52,024 nucleotides of DNA from contig JAOULO010000020.1 in the NCBI GenBank assembly GCA_029881995.1, positions 1 through 52,024 of the forward strand, read 5' to 3'. Of this stretch, positions 48,826 to 52,024 are shown one piece after another. A program made the translations under genes and the position numbers. The notes beneath the pieces are model-generated. The model saw only the letters and a program-made list of their open reading frames with translations. It did not search any database and was not told the DNA's origin. Within the stretch, counting starts at the first letter, position 1; the number at the start of each line of letters is the position of its first letter. The DNA comes from Gammaproteobacteria bacterium (GTDB lineage Bacteria; Pseudomonadota; Gammaproteobacteria; UBA6429; Thiohalophilaceae).

Positions 48826-50235
48826 TTGGATATCGGGCATAACAATCCGCAGCACATCCTGGTACTGGGCGCTGGTCTGGCCGGTCTTACTGCCGCCGAC
48901 CATTTAAGTAAGGCCGGTTATTATCTTAAAGTCCTGGAGGCCGAAGCGCATGTCGGTGGACTAGCCCGCACCTTAAAGCACCATGATTTTCGTTTTGATG
49001 TCGGTGGCCATCGCTTTGTCACCAACAATACCCAACTGGAAAAACACGTTCGTCATATGCTCGGTGATGATTGCCTGCAGGTCACCCGTTCCAGCAAGAT
49101 CTTTTTACGCAATCGTTATTTCGATTATCCCTTAAAGCCTTTCAATGCCCTGATGGGTTTTGGCCCATGGACCAGTACGCGCATCCTGTTTGACTACGCC
49201 CGTGAACAACTCAAAAGCCGATACGGCCGACAGGCAACACCGGTCTCCCTGCAGGACTGGGTCATACAGAATTTTGGCCGACGCATGTTTGATATCTATT
49301 TTAAAGATTACAGCGAAAAGGTCTGGGGCATCGACTGCACCCGAATTGACATGCGTTGGGTAGAACAACGTATCCAGGGTCTGTCCCTTGGCAAGGCGAT
49401 TAAAACCGCGCTTAAACTCAACAAGACCGAAGCGCTACCGACCCTGAGCCGAGGTTTTCTCTATCCACGATGGGGAATTGGGCAAATTGCCGAGACAATG
49501 GCAAATGAAATTCGACAGGTCAATCCAATCCTGACCCAGTGCCGGGTGACCCGCATTCATCATAAATCCCGGCATATTCACAGTGTAGATATTCAACAAA
49601 ACGCCTTTAAAACGACTTTAAATGCGGAAGAATTTATCTCAACTATCCCATTACAGGCACTGATAAAAACCCTGCGGCCACTTCCTCCAGGCCGTGTCCT
49701 AGCAGCAGCAAATCATTTACGCAGCAGAGACCTCGTTACCGTTACGCTAATGCTGAATTTAGACAAGGTGACGGATCATACCTGGATCTATACACCGGAA
49801 AAATCCATCCCCTTTGGTCGCATCCATGAACCCACCAACTGGAGTCGTGCCATGGCACCAGCAGGAAAAACACTTTTAGTAATAGAATATTTTTGCTTCC
49901 GGGGTGATGCCATCTGGTCTAACAGTGATGCGGCCCTTGTTGAATTAACGATCAAACATTTACACAAGCTCGGTTTTATCCAGCCGCAGGATGTCATCGA
50001 TAGCGTAGTGACTCGCATCCCCAATGCCTATCCACTTTTTGAAGTCGGCTATGATGAATATTGCCAGATCATCTATGACTACTTGGCCGGGTTTGACAAT
50101 CTCTTCACCGTGGGCAGAGGTGGTTTGTTTCGTTATTACAATATGGACCACACCATGCTGGCCGGTGCCTCTGCCGCACGTCATATTACGCAAAGTTCAT
50201 TGATCAAAACCGTCAACACCGGTCTTGTCGCATGA
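48826..50235 (+). CDS. FAD-dependent oxidoreductase of the amine-oxidase/UDP-galactopyranose-mutase-like type
   Basis: A 469-residue flavoprotein with an N-terminal dinucleotide fold (ILVLGAGLAGLTAADHLSKAG, ~11-31), E-rich strand end (LEAEAHVGGLARTL), GGHRFVT, and a C-terminal FAD contact (FTVGRGGLFRYYNMDHTMLAG). The block YFDYPLKPFNAL resembles UDP-galactopyranose mutase-like proteins that act on sugar nucleotides. It begins at a TTG (48826) with AAGGA 6 bases before it; no in-frame ATG is available near it. Its stop overlaps the next ATG (ATGA). The substrate is unknown, but neighbours suggest glycan or lipid modification. Confidence 0.8.
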   Translation: MDIGHNNPQHILVLGAGLAGLTAADHLSKAGYYLKVLEAEAHVGGLARTLKHHDFRFDVGGHRFVTNNTQLEKHVRHMLGDDCLQVTRSSKIFLRNRYFDYPLKPFNALMGFGPWTSTRILFDYAREQLKSRYGRQATPVSLQDWVIQNFGRRMFDIYFKDYSEKVWGIDCTRIDMRWVEQRIQGLSLGKAIKTALKLNKTEALPTLSRGFLYPRWGIGQIAETMANEIRQVNPILTQCRVTRIHHKSRHIHSVDIQQNAFKTTLNAEEFISTIPLQALIKTLRPLPPGRVLAAANHLRSRDLVTVTLMLNLDKVTDHTWIYTPEKSIPFGRIHEPTNWSRAMAPAGKTLLVIEYFCFRGDAIWSNSDAALVELTIKHLHKLGFIQPQDVIDSVVTRIPNAYPLFEVGYDEYCQIIYDYLAGFDNLFTVGRGGLFRYYNMDHTMLAGASAARHITQSSLIKTVNTGLVA

Positions 50236-51695
50236 AATGCGCCCTGATCATTCCCGCCTGGACACCGAATGAATTGTTTCCTGCTAGTACTGCCGGTGCC
50301 CAGATCAATTACTGGCAACCCCTGGGTACCCTGTATGTCGCCGCCAGTCTGCAACAGGCGGGGCATAATGTGCAGTTTTATAACGGGGCCTTTTTGTCAC
50401 AGACCGATATCCTGCAACACATAAAAACGTTTCAACCGGCCTTTGTCGGAATCTATGCCACCACCTTCGGTTGGTACAAGGCTATGCATACCGCAGCCGA
50501 CATAAAACGACTGAATGCAAACATCTTCATCTGCGTGGGTGGGCCGTATCCCATTGCCAAACCGGAACAGTGTCTGCTGGATGGTGATGGCAGCATCGAT
50601 GCTGTGGTGACCGGAGAAGGGGAGATCACTGTATCTGAAATCGTCACACATCTTGATAAAGGTCATAACCTGAATGGCATACAGGGAGTTATGTATCGAG
50701 CAAACGAACAGATTATCAAAAACCCACCAAGGCCACTCATCGAAGACCTGGACAGCCTGCCATTCCCGGCCCGTGATCTACTGGAAGACATCGAACGCTA
50801 TGTCCCACCCCCAGCCACCTATCGACGCAAACCCGTTGCCGTGATGATCACCTCACGAGGTTGTGATCGACGTTGCATCTTTTGTTCACAGATCGACAAA
50901 GCACGAAAGGGCGGTATACGGGGTATTCGTTATCGAAGTGTAGAAAACGTGTTGCAGGAGATCGAAGCCTGTCTGGCAAAAGGTTACAAGGAGATCAAAT
51001 TCATCGACGATACACTGGCAGCGGATCGCGAACGACTAATCAACTTGTGTAAAGAAATTATAATTCGAAAACTCGACTTTAGCTGGTTCGCCTCAGCCTG
51101 TGTCAACCAGGTGGATGAGGCATTATTAAAAGTGATGCAGCAGGCCGGTTGCTGGGCCATCCTGTTGGGGGCAGAGAGTGGGGTACAGAAAAACCTCAAC
51201 ACCTTGCACAAAGGTATCACCCTCGAACAAACCCGACAGGCCGTCAAAGCCGCAAAGGCCGCAGGCCTGTTTGTCAGCACACCTTTTGTATTCGGCATCC
51301 CCGGTGAAACCTATGAAGATGCCCTCAAGACCATCGACTTCGCCATCGAACTCAATCCAGACATCGCCAACTTTCATGCCCTGACTCCTTTTCCCGGCAC
51401 ACCCTTATACGAACAACAGCAAAAATATGGTCGAGTCTCAACCCGGCTAAGTGACTACACCTACCAGGGTGCAGCCTTCACAACCAATAGTCTTAGCCGA
51501 ACCCAGATCCACCAACTACGACAACTGGCCCTGCGCCGGTTCTATTCACGACCGTCTTATCTATTCAAACGACTCCTGCAAATCCGCAGCCTGCATGACT
51601 GCAATATCGCAGTGCAGGGCATCAAAGCCCTGTTCGGTCTTATTGGGCAAAAAACACTCTTTCAGCGTCAGCCGCAAATACAAAATCACGTATAA
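50232..51695 (+). CDS. B12-binding-domain radical SAM protein
   Basis: A 487-residue radical SAM enzyme with an N-terminal cobalamin-binding-type domain (KCALIIPAWTPNELF…PLGTLYVAASLQQAGHNVQFYNG…PAFVGIYATTFGWY, in parts) and a radical SAM core with CDRRCIFC (C211, C215, C218), KEIKFIDDTLAADRERL, ILLGAESG and FVFGIPGETYEDA. Members of this class methylate unactivated carbons or form carbon-carbon bonds in lipid, hopanoid and chlorophyll pathways. The usual DxHxxG cobalamin loop is not obvious, so B12 use is uncertain. It is translationally coupled to the FAD enzyme. Confidence 0.85.
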   Translation: MKCALIIPAWTPNELFPASTAGAQINYWQPLGTLYVAASLQQAGHNVQFYNGAFLSQTDILQHIKTFQPAFVGIYATTFGWYKAMHTAADIKRLNANIFICVGGPYPIAKPEQCLLDGDGSIDAVVTGEGEITVSEIVTHLDKGHNLNGIQGVMYRANEQIIKNPPRPLIEDLDSLPFPARDLLEDIERYVPPPATYRRKPVAVMITSRGCDRRCIFCSQIDKARKGGIRGIRYRSVENVLQEIEACLAKGYKEIKFIDDTLAADRERLINLCKEIIIRKLDFSWFASACVNQVDEALLKVMQQAGCWAILLGAESGVQKNLNTLHKGITLEQTRQAVKAAKAAGLFVSTPFVFGIPGETYEDALKTIDFAIELNPDIANFHALTPFPGTPLYEQQQKYGRVSTRLSDYTYQGAAFTTNSLSRTQIHQLRQLALRRFYSRPSYLFKRLLQIRSLHDCNIAVQGIKALFGLIGQKTLFQRQPQIQNHV

Positions 51696-51926
51696 GAGAC
51701 TAAAAACTATCAAATTTGACAGGGTAGAGTGGTATTTAGCCGGTTGTCATTACGTGTTGGAAGGGAGTATTCTGGGGTTAATAAATTTAAAAATTGGTGA
51801 TTAAAAATTCATCAGTTTGAATAAATAAAATAGAGGAAGTTTCCAGTATTGGGAATAAGTTTCCATATATGGATATTTCCAATAATGGAAGTGTCGTCTA
51901 AATAACTGTTATGTGTGTAAATAAAT
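51696..51926. other. Intergenic region with no gene, regulatory repeats near the end
   Basis: 231 bases, AT-rich. TTGACA at 51716-51721 has no good -10 at the right distance. The only clear structure is the triple CCA-N4-TGG element at 51840-51890. Confidence 0.4.
51840..51890 (+). promoter_or_regulatory. Three tandem CCA-N4-TGG palindromic elements
   Basis: TTTCCAGTATTGGGAA (51840-51855), TTTCCATATATGGATA (51860-51875) and TTTCCAATAATGGAAG (51876-51891). The cores CCAGTATTGG, CCATATATGG and CCAATAATGG start 20 and 16 bases apart. They lie 36-87 bases before the next start codon. Repetition and symmetry suggest binding sites of a dimeric regulator. Confidence 0.5.
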
Positions 51927-52024
51927 ATGAATAAAACAATAGCAAAGGTGGGATTTCAAGATTTGGTAATAATTACCATCTTTTTGTTTTTGTCATGCGG
52001 CATTGAAAAGGCCAGCTCACTAAT
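51927..52024 (+). CDS. Start of an exported protein, cut by the window end
   Basis: ATG 51927 opens a frame that continues to the end of the window (32 codons). The product begins MNKTIAKVGFQ, followed by a hydrophobic stretch (LVIITIFLFLSC) and GIEKASS, which looks like a signal peptide. The Cys in LSCG could make it a lipoprotein. There is no obvious Shine-Dalgarno. The family cannot be told. Confidence 0.45.
   Translation, partial: MNKTIAKVGFQDLVIITIFLFLSCGIEKASSL

Noticed and set aside
51863-51888. CCATATATGG and CCAATAATGG match the eukaryotic CArG box
   Set aside because: The window is bacterial and no MADS-type factor is expected; only the symmetry and repetition are kept as evidence.

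Overview
The window reads as a chromosomal segment of a gammaproteobacterium. The linkage of a GacA/UvrY regulator to uvrC and pgsA followed by tRNA-Gly, tRNA-Cys and tRNA-Leu is typical of that class. A YeeE/YedE transporter with TusA and DsrE-like proteins, a PEP-CTERM protein and many signalling genes suggest a free-living, probably sulfur-metabolising and microaerobically adapted bacterium. The species cannot be named from the sequence.

Layout. 1-2231: a PEP-CTERM exported protein and a beta-propeller protein (minus strand). 2932-9912: a translationally coupled MoxR/DUF58/DUF4381/VWA/VWA-TPR/BatD (aerotolerance-type) operon, then a small membrane protein and a Bax-inhibitor-1/YccA homologue. 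11125-11331: tRNA-Ser(UGA) with a partial upstream copy. 11639-16582: a DSF-type quorum-sensing locus. An RpfC-like hybrid kinase converges on an RpfF-like DSF synthase, which is followed by a dedicated ketosynthase and acyl carrier protein. 16753-21223: cell-wall hydrolase, uvrY, a type-5-like uracil-DNA glycosylase, uvrC and pgsA. 21283-22333: three tRNA genes. The third, tRNA-Leu(UAA), is split by a 684-nt group I intron of the cyanobacterial tRNA-Leu type that carries an HNH endonuclease gene on the opposite strand.

22426-24513: a DUF900 hydrolase, two tandem paralogous small-RNA candidates with ANGGA hairpin loops, and a lipoprotein. 24559-31977: an apparent cAMP signalling set (FecR-TPR-outer membrane barrel protein, CHASE2 cyclase, CRP-like regulator) and a diguanylate cyclase. 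32155-36538: DUF4105 protein, PEGA lipoprotein, a degenerate integrase-like protein and two small unknowns. 36620-39436: an arsenosugar-type operon (ArsS radical SAM plus two glycosyltransferases). 39527-42006: DUF1178, patatin phospholipase, endonuclease V and a universal stress protein.

42315-51695: DUF3175 and HicA-like proteins, then a rightward series of PAS-LuxR regulator, DsrE-like proteins, a 56-aa protein, a GT39-type glycosyltransferase, YeeE/YedE, TusA, two related single-span membrane peptides, an FAD oxidoreductase and a B12-type radical SAM enzyme. The window ends in the first codons of an exported protein preceded by three CCA-N4-TGG repeats.

The strongest candidates for something undescribed are the DSF locus with its own ACP and ketosynthase, the tRNA-Leu intron with an antisense HNH gene, the duplicated small-RNA modules, and the sulfur-transfer/glycosyltransferase/radical-SAM cluster. 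All family assignments come from reading motifs; no database search was run.
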